The notes under the pieces: generated by a model
Seen by the model: the letters and a program-made list of their open reading frames with translations, nothing else
Databases searched by the model: none
What the model was told of the DNA's origin: nothing
Part shown: positions 7,727 to 17,049 of the stretch, piece after piece
Position numbering within the stretch: the stretch's first letter is position 1
Layout: each line of letters begins with the position of its first letter
Position numbers and translations under genes: made by a program
Source of the DNA: Vibrio coralliilyticus
Lineage (GTDB): Bacteria > Pseudomonadota > Gammaproteobacteria > Enterobacterales > Vibrionaceae
Direction: 5' to 3'
NCBI RefSeq assembly: GCF_024449095.1
Contig: NZ_CP024627.1
Location: 2,356,001 to 2,420,000 of the forward strand
DNA: 64,000 nt

Positions 7727-8920
7727 TTAGATGTAATTAAATAAGGTTAAATCTTTGGCCTTGCCAAATGCTTGTTGTGAAGCCTGTAAGGCTCGGGAGT
7801 TCTCATTGAACTCAATAATCGCTTCTGCGTAATCCAAATCCTCAAAATTACTCTTAGATTTTGCTAAGGTCATATTGAAGTCATCATGTTGCTCTTCCTG
7901 AATATCCAAAGTATTCAAGCGAGCACCAACATCCGTTCTCGCCTTATTAAGGTGAATGAATGCCGCATGAAATTCTTGAGTGATCTGATGCAACTCGGCA
8001 GTATTTGAAGTGTCCGAGACAGATCCTTCAGCCAGCTTCATGGCCTGTTTAAAGGTATCGAAGATACTGTACGTTTTTCGTGGTTCCAGAGTAATTGCAT
8101 CACCTTTAGTGATTTGGCCTTTAACCTGAATAGTGACATCTTCAAACTTTATCCCAACTGCTGGGTCAAAGTTGTCCGCTTTGACAACCGAACCATCACG
8201 TTCAAGCTGGTAACCGTAGTTACCATCGGGCATATCAACAAACGTGACTTTGTAAGTTGACTGGTCATCTGGATTCGTGTTTACCGCACGCTCTAACAAC
8301 AGCTCTGATACGCCTTTAAGATCATATTGAGGCTCAAAATCACCATAAGGGTTGTCAATTTCCATAAACAACTTACTACCAGGATCGTTGATCGGCATTT
8401 CTAAGCTGTTGGAGATCTTCATCTTGCGCTGATAATCGTCTCCGGCGTATACCACATCCCCATCTTTGTCTCGGAAGAAAGGCTGATTCTTAGGTTTGGT
8501 TCCGGCAAAAATATAGTTCCCAGATTCATCCTGAACATTCGACAAGTTAAGAAAATTATTCGCAATTTCCTGTAGCTCTCGACGTTTCGCTATTCGGTCT
8601 TCCGGTGATAAGGAACCATTGATCATTTCCATTACCGTACGCTTTGCTTCATCAGCATACTGCTCTGCATTGGAAATAATCACCTCGTGGTGCTCTAGGC
8701 GATTACGACTGAGAACAATAGCGTCCGTAAACTGACGTAGCTGCTCTTTCTGTTGTCCAATATTCTGAATGTAGTGAGTAGCCAGTGGATCATCACTGGC
8801 ACGCATGAGCTTTTTACCCGATGCCAGCTGCGCCTGATTGTGGTGAACTTTCGCTTCCTGACGACGCAGATCATTCTGCACTGACTGATAGTTATGGAAG
8901 CTGGAAATACGATTCATCAT
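7727..8920 (-). CDS. flgL: Flagellar hook-filament junction protein FlgL (HAP3)
   Basis: Second junction protein between hook and filament, 397 residues. N-terminal MNRISSFHNYQSVQNDL and the C-terminal helical segment with NENSRALQASQQAFGKA show the flagellin-like coiled ends typical of FlgL. Two ATG codons are adjacent at 8920 and 8917; GAGGGGG precedes both. It follows flgK by 12 bp and is cotranscribed with it. FlgN is the expected export chaperone, encoded further along in this window. Confidence 0.95.
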   Translation of the reverse strand: MMNRISSFHNYQSVQNDLRRQEAKVHHNQAQLASGKKLMRASDDPLATHYIQNIGQQKEQLRQFTDAIVLSRNRLEHHEVIISNAEQYADEAKRTVMEMINGSLSPEDRIAKRRELQEIANNFLNLSNVQDESGNYIFAGTKPKNQPFFRDKDGDVVYAGDDYQRKMKISNSLEMPINDPGSKLFMEIDNPYGDFEPQYDLKGVSELLLERAVNTNPDDQSTYKVTFVDMPDGNYGYQLERDGSVVKADNFDPAVGIKFEDVTIQVKGQITKGDAITLEPRKTYSIFDTFKQAMKLAEGSVSDTSNTAELHQITQEFHAAFIHLNKARTDVGARLNTLDIQEEQHDDFNMTLAKSKSNFEDLDYAEAIIEFNENSRALQASQQAFGKAKDLTLFNYI

Positions 8921-8932
8921 TTATCCCCCTCC

Positions 8933-10807
8933 CTATCTCAACGCCAATATAGTGTTAAAGGTATCGTTTGCCGCCTGCATAATGCGTGATGACGCCATAT
9001 AAGCTTGCTGGAACTTCATCATGTTGGCGGCTTCTTCATCGAGGTTAACCCCAGAGATAGACGCAACGCGTTCTTGTGCCGCCTCTTTTTCTAAGCGCGA
9101 CACATCGGTCAAGCGAGAGGCAGTCGACATTTGCAGCCCGACATCAGTGTTCAAGTTGTGGTAAATATCCAAAACCGTAGATTCACCGTCATTGAGGTGT
9201 TTATTAGTTTGAATATTCTGCATTTTCAGTAAGTTACCATTATCACCTTCCGATGGCACAAGGTTTGCCGTGAACTTGTCGTTTGCCAGTGCCCCTGCAG
9301 ATAACTCAAATGTTGTGCCTTGAACGGTCACAGGTCCGGAGGGTGGATAGTCTTGAGGCTGAAGAAGAATCTTGCCTTTAGTATCGGTGACAGCAAATTG
9401 CTTACCATCCGGTGATATAATGACTTCGAACTCGCGTAAATCACCCGCGGTATCAATTGAAAATGTTGCGCTTCCTTGAGCAAATGTGGTGGACGCTTCG
9501 TAACTTTGTGCTGCAATATCGGAAGGGTCATTAGTAGCCATCCTCATTTGCGCAGCCCCACTTCGTGTCGGGCGAATTAAAACTCGTTCACCGGCTTCAA
9601 GGCCATTTTTTATATCGATACGGATACCATCGAGAGAAATAGCCCCCCCCACAACAGGTACAATAGACTGTTCACCGCTAGGTCGGGTGATGTAGTAGTC
9701 TCCCCCCGTAAATTGCAGCGAGTACTCCCCTCCCACTAACTGACTGGTATCTTCGATATACACTTCCAATTCAGCCGTCGAATTCGATGATGTCACTACT
9801 CGAGACTTGGCTATCAACTCCGAGTTAACATCGGTAAACATTAGCCCACCAATATCACCTCGTAAATCTAGGCCTTGTGATTGCAACTTGTTCACATCAT
9901 AAGAAAACGCAGTGGCCATTTTACCCAGTTCATCCATAAGGTAAGGAATTTTCTCATCACGCATGGTCAGCATCGCGCCAATCTTGCCATCAATATCTTT
10001 CGTAGTAATGGCCTTAATCCCTTTGCCTTCAATCATTGCCAAGCGTCGTTGATGCACATCAGGATAGCCATCAATCATTTTGAGCTGACTGGCCTCTGTT
10101 CCTGACACTAAGGTATGGCCATTACCGATGTGAACATTGAAACCTTCAGCATTTTTACGAGGCGTGACCGTTACCTTGGTGTATTCTGATAACTCTGCGA
10201 TGAGCTTTTCATGTTGGTCCATCAAATCGTTATGAGGCCCTGGAGTACGCATCATCAGGCGATGTAAGTCTCTAATTTCAAGTGCTAATTGGTTTACTCG
10301 TTCAATACCTAAGTCGAGCTTTTTATTCGTCACATCTGATTGACGACGAACCGTTTCGTGAAAGTCATTGAGGTTTTGAGTGATAAGATCGGCTTTTTCA
10401 AGTACGACTTTGCGTGCGCCGACATCATTCGGACTGTCCGCAAGTGATTTGACGGCGTCAAACCATTCGTTAAGGTTTTCTGGAATCTTCTTTGATGCAA
10501 CGGATGACAGCATGTTGGATAACATTTCCAAATTGGCTTCATCATCGACCTTATGTGCGTAGTTGGTCGTAGAAATATTCATCTCGTTAACGGCAAACTG
10601 ATCCCAAGAGCGGCGAACTTTTTCCACATGTACGCCCATGCCATAAGTCTCCCCGCCATACTGGCGCGGCATGTTTGCACCTTGTATCACCGACTGACGG
10701 CTATAACCCTCTGTATTGACATTAGAGATGTTATGACCCGTGGTGTTTAGTTGTCTCTGAGCCGTCAGTACGCTTTGCGAACCAAGATTCAGAAGATCAG
10801 ACGCCAT
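8933..10807 (-). CDS. flgK: Flagellar hook-associated protein FlgK (HAP1)
   Basis: First junction protein at the hook tip, 624 residues. The rod/hook-type N-terminus (SVLTAQRQLNTTGHNISNVN, residues 14-33) and the C-terminal SGVNLDEEAANMMKFQQAYM are diagnostic. The start at 10807 is about 45 bases after the predicted sigma-54 transcription start. The gene has a run of eight G on its coding strand near 9643-9650, a possible slippage site. It heads a two-gene unit with flgL, separated from flgJ by a terminator and a hexanucleotide repeat. Confidence 0.96.
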   Translation of the reverse strand: MASDLLNLGSQSVLTAQRQLNTTGHNISNVNTEGYSRQSVIQGANMPRQYGGETYGMGVHVEKVRRSWDQFAVNEMNISTTNYAHKVDDEANLEMLSNMLSSVASKKIPENLNEWFDAVKSLADSPNDVGARKVVLEKADLITQNLNDFHETVRRQSDVTNKKLDLGIERVNQLALEIRDLHRLMMRTPGPHNDLMDQHEKLIAELSEYTKVTVTPRKNAEGFNVHIGNGHTLVSGTEASQLKMIDGYPDVHQRRLAMIEGKGIKAITTKDIDGKIGAMLTMRDEKIPYLMDELGKMATAFSYDVNKLQSQGLDLRGDIGGLMFTDVNSELIAKSRVVTSSNSTAELEVYIEDTSQLVGGEYSLQFTGGDYYITRPSGEQSIVPVVGGAISLDGIRIDIKNGLEAGERVLIRPTRSGAAQMRMATNDPSDIAAQSYEASTTFAQGSATFSIDTAGDLREFEVIISPDGKQFAVTDTKGKILLQPQDYPPSGPVTVQGTTFELSAGALANDKFTANLVPSEGDNGNLLKMQNIQTNKHLNDGESTVLDIYHNLNTDVGLQMSTASRLTDVSRLEKEAAQERVASISGVNLDEEAANMMKFQQAYMASSRIMQAANDTFNTILALR

Positions 10808-10864
10808 ATCGCCCCCAAGAAACCTAATAAAATCAGTAGAACTGAATAACTTACTTAATCAAAA

Positions 10865-10881
10865 TGCAATATGTATACCAA
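10865..10881 (-). promoter_or_regulatory. Sigma-54 promoter of flgKL
   Basis: On the minus strand TTGGTATACATATTGCA fits the sigma-54 pattern with GG and GC separated by ten bases and the TTGCA -12 element. It lies 58 bp before the flgK start. The hexanucleotide repeat begins 9 bp upstream of it. Confidence 0.7.
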
Positions 10882-10890
10882 GTTATCGGG

Positions 10891-10950
10891 GTGCGGGTGC
10901 GGGTGCGGGTGCGGGTGCGGGTGCGGGTGCGGGTGCGGGTGCGGGTGCGG
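10891..10950. repeat. (GTGCGG)10 hexanucleotide microsatellite
   Basis: Ten perfect tandem copies of GTGCGG on the plus strand, flanked by GGG on one side and G on the other. Read as GGG runs separated by TGC it also meets the G-quadruplex pattern many times over. It lies between the flgJ terminator and the flgKL promoter. Confidence 0.98.
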
Positions 10951-11046
10951 GATTATGTTTTCTCTGAGGCGGAGCAAATGTCAACAGATTAGAATCTTGC
11001 AAAACACAAAGGTCACCGTTTATGAAGATAACGTGCATTCGCTGAT

Positions 11047-11070
11047 AAAAAAACTCACCCGAAGGTGAGT
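11047..11070 (-). terminator. Terminator of the flg operon after flgJ
   Basis: ACTCACC / GGTGAGT stem with a four-base loop, followed on the minus strand by a run of seven T. It begins just after the flgJ stop, so flgKL needs its own promoter. Confidence 0.85.
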
Positions 11071-11074
11071 CATT

Positions 11075-11989
11075 TTACATTTCATCTATTTGTGCTTTTA
11101 CCCTCAGAACTTTATTAGCGTACTGTGGATCTGTAGCGTAGCCGGCCTGATGGATACCTCGAATAAACTGTTCGTTACTACCTTCATGACGAAGTGCCAT
11201 TGTATAACGAGGATTATCATTCAAGAAACGGACATAATCATTGAAGCTATCTTCAAAGCTCGTGTATGAACGGAAAGCAGCATTTTCTTTTACAGGTACA
11301 CCTTGATGATACTCCAATGTCTGAGTGGCTACCTTATCACCAGCCCAACTCTTGTCTGCTTTGATGTTAAATAGGTTGTTACTACTGCCACGACTATTGC
11401 TCACCACCTTTTGTCCCCACCCTGTCTCAAGAGCCGCTTGAGCGAGGAGCAATGAAGAATCGACACCTAAAGCGCGCGCTGCTTTTTCCGCATAGGGTTT
11501 CATTGAAGCGACAAAAGCTTCTGGGGAACTAAATGACTGTTTCGTTGAGGATGGCTCAACAACCGGAGCCGACTCTACATCTGGCTGGCGAGTTTGACGC
11601 ACATGATCAATTTTTTTCATTAGAGCTTCAAAGTCCGCCTCACGGCTAGCAGCGTTCGGATTCTCGACAGAACCGGAGGTCAGTTGAGCGACAATCATAT
11701 CTGCCAATCCTAAAGAGCCTGATGCACTCAGCTCGCTAGACATTTGCTCATCCATCATCTGACGGTAAAACTGTTGGTTCTGACTATCCATCAAACCAGA
11801 TTCAAACGTCGAGTTAGCATCACGCATAGACTTAAACAGCATGGAAGTAAAAATAGCTTCGAACTGTTTCGCTGCGGCGGTCAGCGCTTCTTTTTCACTG
11901 TTCTCATCACCATCCACCGCTTTCTGACGTAGTTTGTCCAAGTTAGCGATATCATGAATGAAACCGATGTCTTTACCGTTATTAATCAT
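11075..11989 (-). CDS. flgJ: Flagellar rod-assembly protein / muramidase FlgJ
   Basis: Periplasmic rod cap and peptidoglycan hydrolase, 304 residues. The N-terminal half (KQFEAIFTSMLFKSMRDA, about residues 41-58) is the rod-scaffold domain. The C-terminal half from about residue 160 is a glucosaminidase/GH73 domain, seen in the LLAQAALETGWG motif. The dual-domain form is usual in Gammaproteobacteria. It ends the long flgF-J run, 9 bp downstream of flgI, and is followed by a terminator. Confidence 0.94.
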   Translation of the reverse strand: MINNGKDIGFIHDIANLDKLRQKAVDGDENSEKEALTAAAKQFEAIFTSMLFKSMRDANSTFESGLMDSQNQQFYRQMMDEQMSSELSASGSLGLADMIVAQLTSGSVENPNAASREADFEALMKKIDHVRQTRQPDVESAPVVEPSSTKQSFSSPEAFVASMKPYAEKAARALGVDSSLLLAQAALETGWGQKVVSNSRGSSNNLFNIKADKSWAGDKVATQTLEYHQGVPVKENAAFRSYTSFEDSFNDYVRFLNDNPRYTMALRHEGSNEQFIRGIHQAGYATDPQYANKVLRVKAQIDEM

Positions 11990-11998
11990 GCCGCCTCC

Positions 11999-13090
11999 CT
12001 AGATTACGATCAACTGACCTTCAATCGCACCGGCTTGCTTAAGGGCCTGAAGAATTGCCATTAAATCTGACGGTGCTGCACCGACTTCGTTTACCGCACG
12101 TACAAGGTCATCCAGCGTCAATCCCGGTTCGAACTTAAACATCTTCCCTTGCTCTTCTGTCACTTCGATATCACTCTCAGGCGTGACGACTGTTTCACCT
12201 CCACCAAATGCGTTTGGCTGGCTGACATTAAAGTCTTCTTTGATCGCGACTGTCATACCACCATGGGTCACAGCTGCAGGTTTGAGTCGTACATGCTTAC
12301 CTACCACAATCGTCCCTGTGCGTGAGTTGACGATGATTTTCGCTGAGCCTTCTGCCGGATCAAATTCAAGGTTTTCAATTGCAGACAGGAATGAAACTCG
12401 TTGAGATATATCTCGCGGGGCACGGACTTTTACTGAAGTTGCATCGATAGCTTGAGCCATTTGTGGGCCAAGGAAGTTATTTACCGCATCCGCCATGCGC
12501 TGTGCAGTGGTAAAGTCAGATTCTAGAAGGTTAAAAGTGATGTAATCCCCACGACTAAACGGTGATGGAATTTCGCGTTCAACGATAGCCCCATTTGAAA
12601 TCATCCCTGCCGTTGGGTTGTTACCAACAATTTTAGAGCCGTCTGCACCAGTCGCACTAAAGCCACTGACCACTAAATTTCCTTGAGCAACGGCATAGAT
12701 TTGCCCATCAAGACCTTTCAGCATCGTTTGCATGAGTGTGCCACCACGTAAACTTTTCGCAGATCCGATAGACGACACTGTGACATCAATGGTTTGACCC
12801 TGCTTTGAAAACGCCGCTAAGTCTGCCGTAACGATAACAGCTGCGACATTCTTAGACTTTGGCTTTGTACCTGGTGGAAGCTGAATACCGAAATTTTCGA
12901 GCATGGCATTAAAGCTTTGATCGGTAAAAGGGGTCGATTCCCCGGTACCCGGTAAACCAGTAACCAAACCATAGCCAACTAATTGGTTGCTACGAACTCC
13001 AGCAACTTGTGACACGTCTTTAATACGTGCCGCGTACGCGTGTGTCGATACGATAATTAGGCTGGTCAGTAACAAAATTAGCTTCTTCAT
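11999..13090 (-). CDS. flgI: Flagellar P-ring protein FlgI
   Basis: Periplasmic P-ring subunit, 363 residues. A Sec signal peptide ([20 protein letters not shown]) is followed by [20 protein letters not shown], the usual mature start. The ATG at 13090 is chosen over an upstream TTG at 13108 because AAAGG precedes it and the signal peptide then starts correctly. It lies between flgH and flgJ. In Vibrio the P ring also anchors the T ring and so the PomAB stator. Confidence 0.95.
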   Translation of the reverse strand: MKKLILLLTSLIIVSTHAYAARIKDVSQVAGVRSNQLVGYGLVTGLPGTGESTPFTDQSFNAMLENFGIQLPPGTKPKSKNVAAVIVTADLAAFSKQGQTIDVTVSSIGSAKSLRGGTLMQTMLKGLDGQIYAVAQGNLVVSGFSATGADGSKIVGNNPTAGMISNGAIVEREIPSPFSRGDYITFNLLESDFTTAQRMADAVNNFLGPQMAQAIDATSVKVRAPRDISQRVSFLSAIENLEFDPAEGSAKIIVNSRTGTIVVGKHVRLKPAAVTHGGMTVAIKEDFNVSQPNAFGGGETVVTPESDIEVTEEQGKMFKFEPGLTLDDLVRAVNEVGAAPSDLMAILQALKQAGAIEGQLIVI

Positions 13091-13141
13091 CGGGATACCT
13101 TTACTCAATACTCAGTGCCAAAACTTCGACTTAAAATAGTC

Positions 13142-13921
13142 CTATAAAGCCACATTAAAGAATCGTGCCAAGAATCCAGGTTCTTGCATATCTTGTTGAG
13201 TGCCCGTGCCTGAATAGCGGATTCTGGCATTAGAAATACGATTAGACGCTATCGTGTTCTCATAGGAGATATCCTCGGGACGAATAGTGCCGCTTAGGCG
13301 AATATATTCATCACCCGTGTTTAGCGTTAGCCATTTTTCACCTCGGATGACCAAATTGCCATTTGCCAGTACTTCAATCACTTCGACAGTGATTGATCCA
13401 GAAATACTATTACTCTGATTCGCAGCTGCACTGCCACTGAAGTTGTTATCATTACTTAAATTATACGAGAAGTTATAGTCGCCAATATTAAGTTGCTGCC
13501 CCCCCACTTCAAGAGGATCCATGGAGGCATCGTTATTTTTCGATAGATCAGCATCTGAACTTTTTGCGGCTTTGGTGTTTTCATCCAAGGTCACAGTTAT
13601 AATGTCCCCAACGCCACGTGGCTTGGAGTCATCGTAGAGGCTGGCTGCTTGCGCCGTATTAAACAAAGAGCCGGTTTCAGCAGCATAATGCTCAGGTTGA
13701 TGTTTGGGGTGAATGGGCGCCCAAGCAGGATCACCTGCAACGGGATCGCCTCTGCCTCGAAGCGTATCAACGATACCAGCACTCTCATCTTGAGATTTAT
13801 CACCTTCAACCGCATCAACGGTCGTCGTTCCCTGAACAACATCTGACGTTTCAATTGGGGCTTCCAACATTGAACAACCCGATAATAAGGCGATAGCAAT
13901 TATGGTCAGTAAGCGATTCAT
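13142..13921 (-). CDS. flgH: Flagellar L-ring lipoprotein FlgH
   Basis: Outer-membrane L-ring subunit, 259 residues. The signal peptide ends in the lipobox LLSGC with lipidated Cys at residue 16. The conserved [14 protein letters not shown] (near residue 105) and [25 protein letters not shown] segments are typical of FlgH. A low-complexity acidic insert after the lipobox is longer than in enteric homologues. It stands between flgG and flgI in the usual order. Confidence 0.95.
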   Translation of the reverse strand: MNRLLTIIAIALLSGCSMLEAPIETSDVVQGTTTVDAVEGDKSQDESAGIVDTLRGRGDPVAGDPAWAPIHPKHQPEHYAAETGSLFNTAQAASLYDDSKPRGVGDIITVTLDENTKAAKSSDADLSKNNDASMDPLEVGGQQLNIGDYNFSYNLSNDNNFSGSAAANQSNSISGSITVEVIEVLANGNLVIRGEKWLTLNTGDEYIRLSGTIRPEDISYENTIASNRISNARIRYSGTGTQQDMQEPGFLARFFNVAL

Positions 13922-13944
13922 AATGGTTCCTTAATTTCTCAAGC

Positions 13945-14733
13945 TTATAGCTGCTGGTTAACGAAGCTCATCATTTTATCAACGGCCGAGATCACTTTTG
14001 AGTTCATCTCATAAACGCGCTGAGCTTCAATCATATTCACTAGCTCTTCTGTAACGTTAACGTTCGAAGTTTCCAACATCGACTGGCGAATATCACCAAA
14101 GCCATCAAAACCAGGTACGCCCTCCTGAGGGTCTCCACTTGCTCCTGTCGGTAAGTACAAGTTCTGCCCGACTGGCTCAAGGCCACCAGGGTTGACAAAA
14201 TCTACCGTCGCAATCTGACCAACCACTTGGTTCTCTTGTTGACCACGCACTCTTACTGACACTTCGCCGTCCGTACCGATCGTAATACTGACTGCATCTT
14301 CAGGAATGGCGATTTCTGGCTCCAATGGATAACCGGCACCAGAAGTCACCACGACACCTTCATCGTTAACCGTAAATTGGCCGTTACGGCTATAGCCGAT
14401 ATTGCCGTCAGGCATGAGAATCTGGAAGAAGCCATCACCTTCGATCATCATGTCGAGGCTATTGTTGGTGGTCTGCGTGTTACCCTGAGTATGCACTTTT
14501 TGTGTCGCCACCACTTTTGAACCCGCTCCCAGCATCAATCCGCTTGGCAGTTCGGTATTTTGTGAAGATTGGCCGCCTGGCTGATTAATATTTTGATAAA
14601 ACAAATCTTCGAAGACAGCACGGCTTTTTTTGTAACCCACTGTCGAAGCGTTCGCCAGGTTATTTGAAATCGTAGAAATATTGGTTTGTTGGGCATCTAA
14701 ACCCGTTTTACTTACCCATAATGCCGGATGCAT
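13945..14733 (-). CDS. flgG: Flagellar distal rod protein FlgG
   Basis: Distal rod subunit, 262 residues, the usual length. N-terminal MHPALWVSKTGLDAQQTNIS and C-terminal VNMIEAQRVYEMNSKVISA are the conserved rod-protein helices. It follows flgF by 21 bp with an intact ribosome binding site. Secreted without a signal peptide through the flagellar export gate. Confidence 0.96.
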   Translation of the reverse strand: MHPALWVSKTGLDAQQTNISTISNNLANASTVGYKKSRAVFEDLFYQNINQPGGQSSQNTELPSGLMLGAGSKVVATQKVHTQGNTQTTNNSLDMMIEGDGFFQILMPDGNIGYSRNGQFTVNDEGVVVTSGAGYPLEPEIAIPEDAVSITIGTDGEVSVRVRGQQENQVVGQIATVDFVNPGGLEPVGQNLYLPTGASGDPQEGVPGFDGFGDIRQSMLETSNVNVTEELVNMIEAQRVYEMNSKVISAVDKMMSFVNQQL

Positions 14734-14754
14734 ATCTCTCTCCTAATATTCTGG

Positions 14755-15504
14755 TTAGCTCATACGAAGCAGTGAATCAGACGCTTTGTCCATTTCTTCC
14801 GCTGTACTCATCATCTTGACCTGCATCTCGAACTGACGCTGAAGGTCAATCAGATTGGTCATTTCGCCAATGGCATTGACGTTACTGCCTTCCAGCGCAC
14901 CGGTCAGCAGTTTGACACCGGCATCCATTTCGTATGCCGCATTAGGATCTTTGGAACGGAAAAGCCCGTTAACATCTTTGTATAGTGATTGATTATTGGT
15001 GCTGGTCAGCTTGATGCGGTCAACAATTTCGATAGCATCAGCTGGTGCCCCCTGAGGGACAACAGAAATGGTACCATCCGTACCAACTTCAATTTTACTG
15101 ACTGGGATAGGGATAGTTATTGGCGCTCCAGTTTCTCCTAACACCAAATTGCCGTTACCTGTGGTAAGCAGGCCATTAACATCTACCTTCATATTACCGT
15201 TGCGTGTCAGGCCTTCTTTACCGGTTTTATCGAGAACAGAGATCCAACCTTGATCTTGAATGGTCACGTCTAAGTCACGCCCAGTCGTAATGACACTACC
15301 CTGTTGAAAATTATGGCCCGGGCGTTCTGTCATACTGAATACGCGGCTTGGCATACCATCACCATAGGCTTGCATTGAGCGGGCTTGCGCCAAATCAGCA
15401 CGGAAACCCGTGGTACTGACGTTTGCCAAGTTGTTCGCTCTAAGCTGCATAGCCTGCATATTCTGCTTTGCGCCACTCATAGCGAGAAACAGTGCACGAT
15501 CCAT
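14755..15504 (-). CDS. flgF: Flagellar proximal rod protein FlgF
   Basis: Proximal rod subunit, 249 residues. The N-terminus MDRALFLAMSGAKQNMQAMQ is diagnostic. The ATG at 15504 is chosen rather than a TTG 12 bases upstream because GGAG sits seven bases before it and would overlap the alternative start. A consensus sigma-54 promoter lies 36 bp upstream, so flgFGHIJ can be transcribed separately from flgBCDE. Confidence 0.95.
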   Translation of the reverse strand: MDRALFLAMSGAKQNMQAMQLRANNLANVSTTGFRADLAQARSMQAYGDGMPSRVFSMTERPGHNFQQGSVITTGRDLDVTIQDQGWISVLDKTGKEGLTRNGNMKVDVNGLLTTGNGNLVLGETGAPITIPIPVSKIEVGTDGTISVVPQGAPADAIEIVDRIKLTSTNNQSLYKDVNGLFRSKDPNAAYEMDAGVKLLTGALEGSNVNAIGEMTNLIDLQRQFEMQVKMMSTAEEMDKASDSLLRMS

Positions 15505-15539
15505 AATTTGCTCCAATAATCACAATTCAGATCAATTAA

Positions 15540-15556
15540 AGCAAATGACGTGCCAA
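15540..15556 (-). promoter_or_regulatory. Sigma-54 promoter of flgFGHIJ
   Basis: On the minus strand TTGGCACGTCATTTGCT is a near-perfect sigma-54 promoter (TTGGCACG, four bases, TTGCT). It sits in the 213-bp flgE-flgF gap, 36 bp before flgF. Confidence 0.88.
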
Positions 15557-15717
15557 AATAAAATATGAATAAAAATCAAATGTTTATTAAAAAATAAACG
15601 ATAAAGGGAAGAGATATACGAAGGGAATTGCCATAGGTGGCAACAATAGCAAGCTGGTTGTTGCCACCAGCCTGCTATTCAGATGATTGCGGAATGTCTT
15701 CAATCTCAGAACATTAA

Positions 15718-17022
15718 TTAACGAATCTGCAGGATGTTCTGCTGAGTTTGATTGTGAACTTCAAGAGAACGAGAGTTCGCTTGGAAATTACGTTGAGCCG
15801 AAATAAGATCCACCAGCTCTTGGGTCATATCAATATTTGACTGTTCCAGCGTACCACTCGAAATCGTACCAAAGGAACCTTTGTTTGATTCACCCCAAAT
15901 CTTATCACCAGAGAATTGAGTTGAATCCCACTGGGTTCCCCCTTTCTTATCTAGACCTTGCTCATTCGCGACTCGGACCAGTGCCACACGACCTAAGATA
16001 ATGTTCTCACCATTTGAGTAAGTACCCAGCACACTGCCGTTCTCATCGAAATCAACTTTAGTCAGGAAGCCCGTCGTTGCGCCGTCTTCGTCAAACTTAG
16101 TCAATTCGAATGGAGCCGCAAACTGAGTCGCATCTTGCAGACCGAATGATAAAACTTGGGTAGCATCTGCACCATTGAGCTCAACAGGGTTAGCTCCGGC
16201 ACCTAGCGCTTCAGACACAATATTCTGACCGTTATTCAAGCTCGCTAATGTGCCATCATTATTGAATCGCATCGTGTGACCAACATGGCCAGTCGGTGCC
16301 GTCGCATCACCACCTACAATATTAATCGGTTTCTCGCCGGCACTGTCAGTGACTGTATAATACGTCTGCCAAGTATTGGCTTGGTTCTGATCCTTCAAGT
16401 AGTACGTGGTCAACTTATACGATTGACCCATAGAGTCATAGATCGTCGAAGAGGTTGAGCGGTTGTACGTTTCTGGATCGGTGAAGTCAAATAACGCCGG
16501 GTCCTTCAACTCTCCACCAGCAGGCAAGTTAACACCAACATCAATATTTGAAGTCTGCTTAGGTTTACCAAACTCTTTAGGAATATTAATCGGTGAAGGC
16601 TCATAAGACAGTACATCACCAGTATCTTTATTCACTTGATAACCTAATAGAAACTCATCATTTGCAGTTGTCATGTAGTTATCTTTATTCAAGTGGAAAG
16701 CACCATTTCGCGTCAACTCATTCGAGGTAGGCGTTAATCGATCTTTAGCTACAGCAAAAAAACCGGTACCCGAGACGCGTAAATCCATAGGGTTATTGGT
16801 ATAAATACTCGACCCCTCATGGAACTGCTGAGCCACTTTAGCGGCCTGCACACCTTGACCTGGTGTGGTCTTAGCGTGAGTAAACAATGAATTTGAATAA
16901 ACATCACCAAACTCGGCACGAGACTCTTTAAAGCCATACGTGTTTGCGTTCGCAATGTTGTTACTGGTTGTGTTCAGATCTAACTGAGCTGCGGACAAGC
17001 CGCTTAATGCAACATAAGACAT
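15718..17022 (-). CDS. flgE: Flagellar hook protein FlgE
   Basis: Hook subunit, 434 residues. The N-terminal MSYVALSGLSAAQLDLNTTS and C-terminal DLISAQRNFQANSRSLEVHN helices are the conserved hook-type ends; the middle is the variable D1/D2 region. Slightly longer than the enteric form, as in other vibrios. It follows flgD by 27 bp. Confidence 0.96.
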   Translation of the reverse strand: MSYVALSGLSAAQLDLNTTSNNIANANTYGFKESRAEFGDVYSNSLFTHAKTTPGQGVQAAKVAQQFHEGSSIYTNNPMDLRVSGTGFFAVAKDRLTPTSNELTRNGAFHLNKDNYMTTANDEFLLGYQVNKDTGDVLSYEPSPINIPKEFGKPKQTSNIDVGVNLPAGGELKDPALFDFTDPETYNRSTSSTIYDSMGQSYKLTTYYLKDQNQANTWQTYYTVTDSAGEKPINIVGGDATAPTGHVGHTMRFNNDGTLASLNNGQNIVSEALGAGANPVELNGADATQVLSFGLQDATQFAAPFELTKFDEDGATTGFLTKVDFDENGSVLGTYSNGENIILGRVALVRVANEQGLDKKGGTQWDSTQFSGDKIWGESNKGSFGTISSGTLEQSNIDMTQELVDLISAQRNFQANSRSLEVHNQTQQNILQIR

Positions 17023-17049
17023 TCCAAATCTCCTATCTAGCCAGCGTGA

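Noticed and set aside
10871..11068. Plus-strand reading frame of 65 codons rich in Gly and Cys
   Set aside because: It is a translation of the GTGCGG repeat in a frame without stops; no ribosome binding site.
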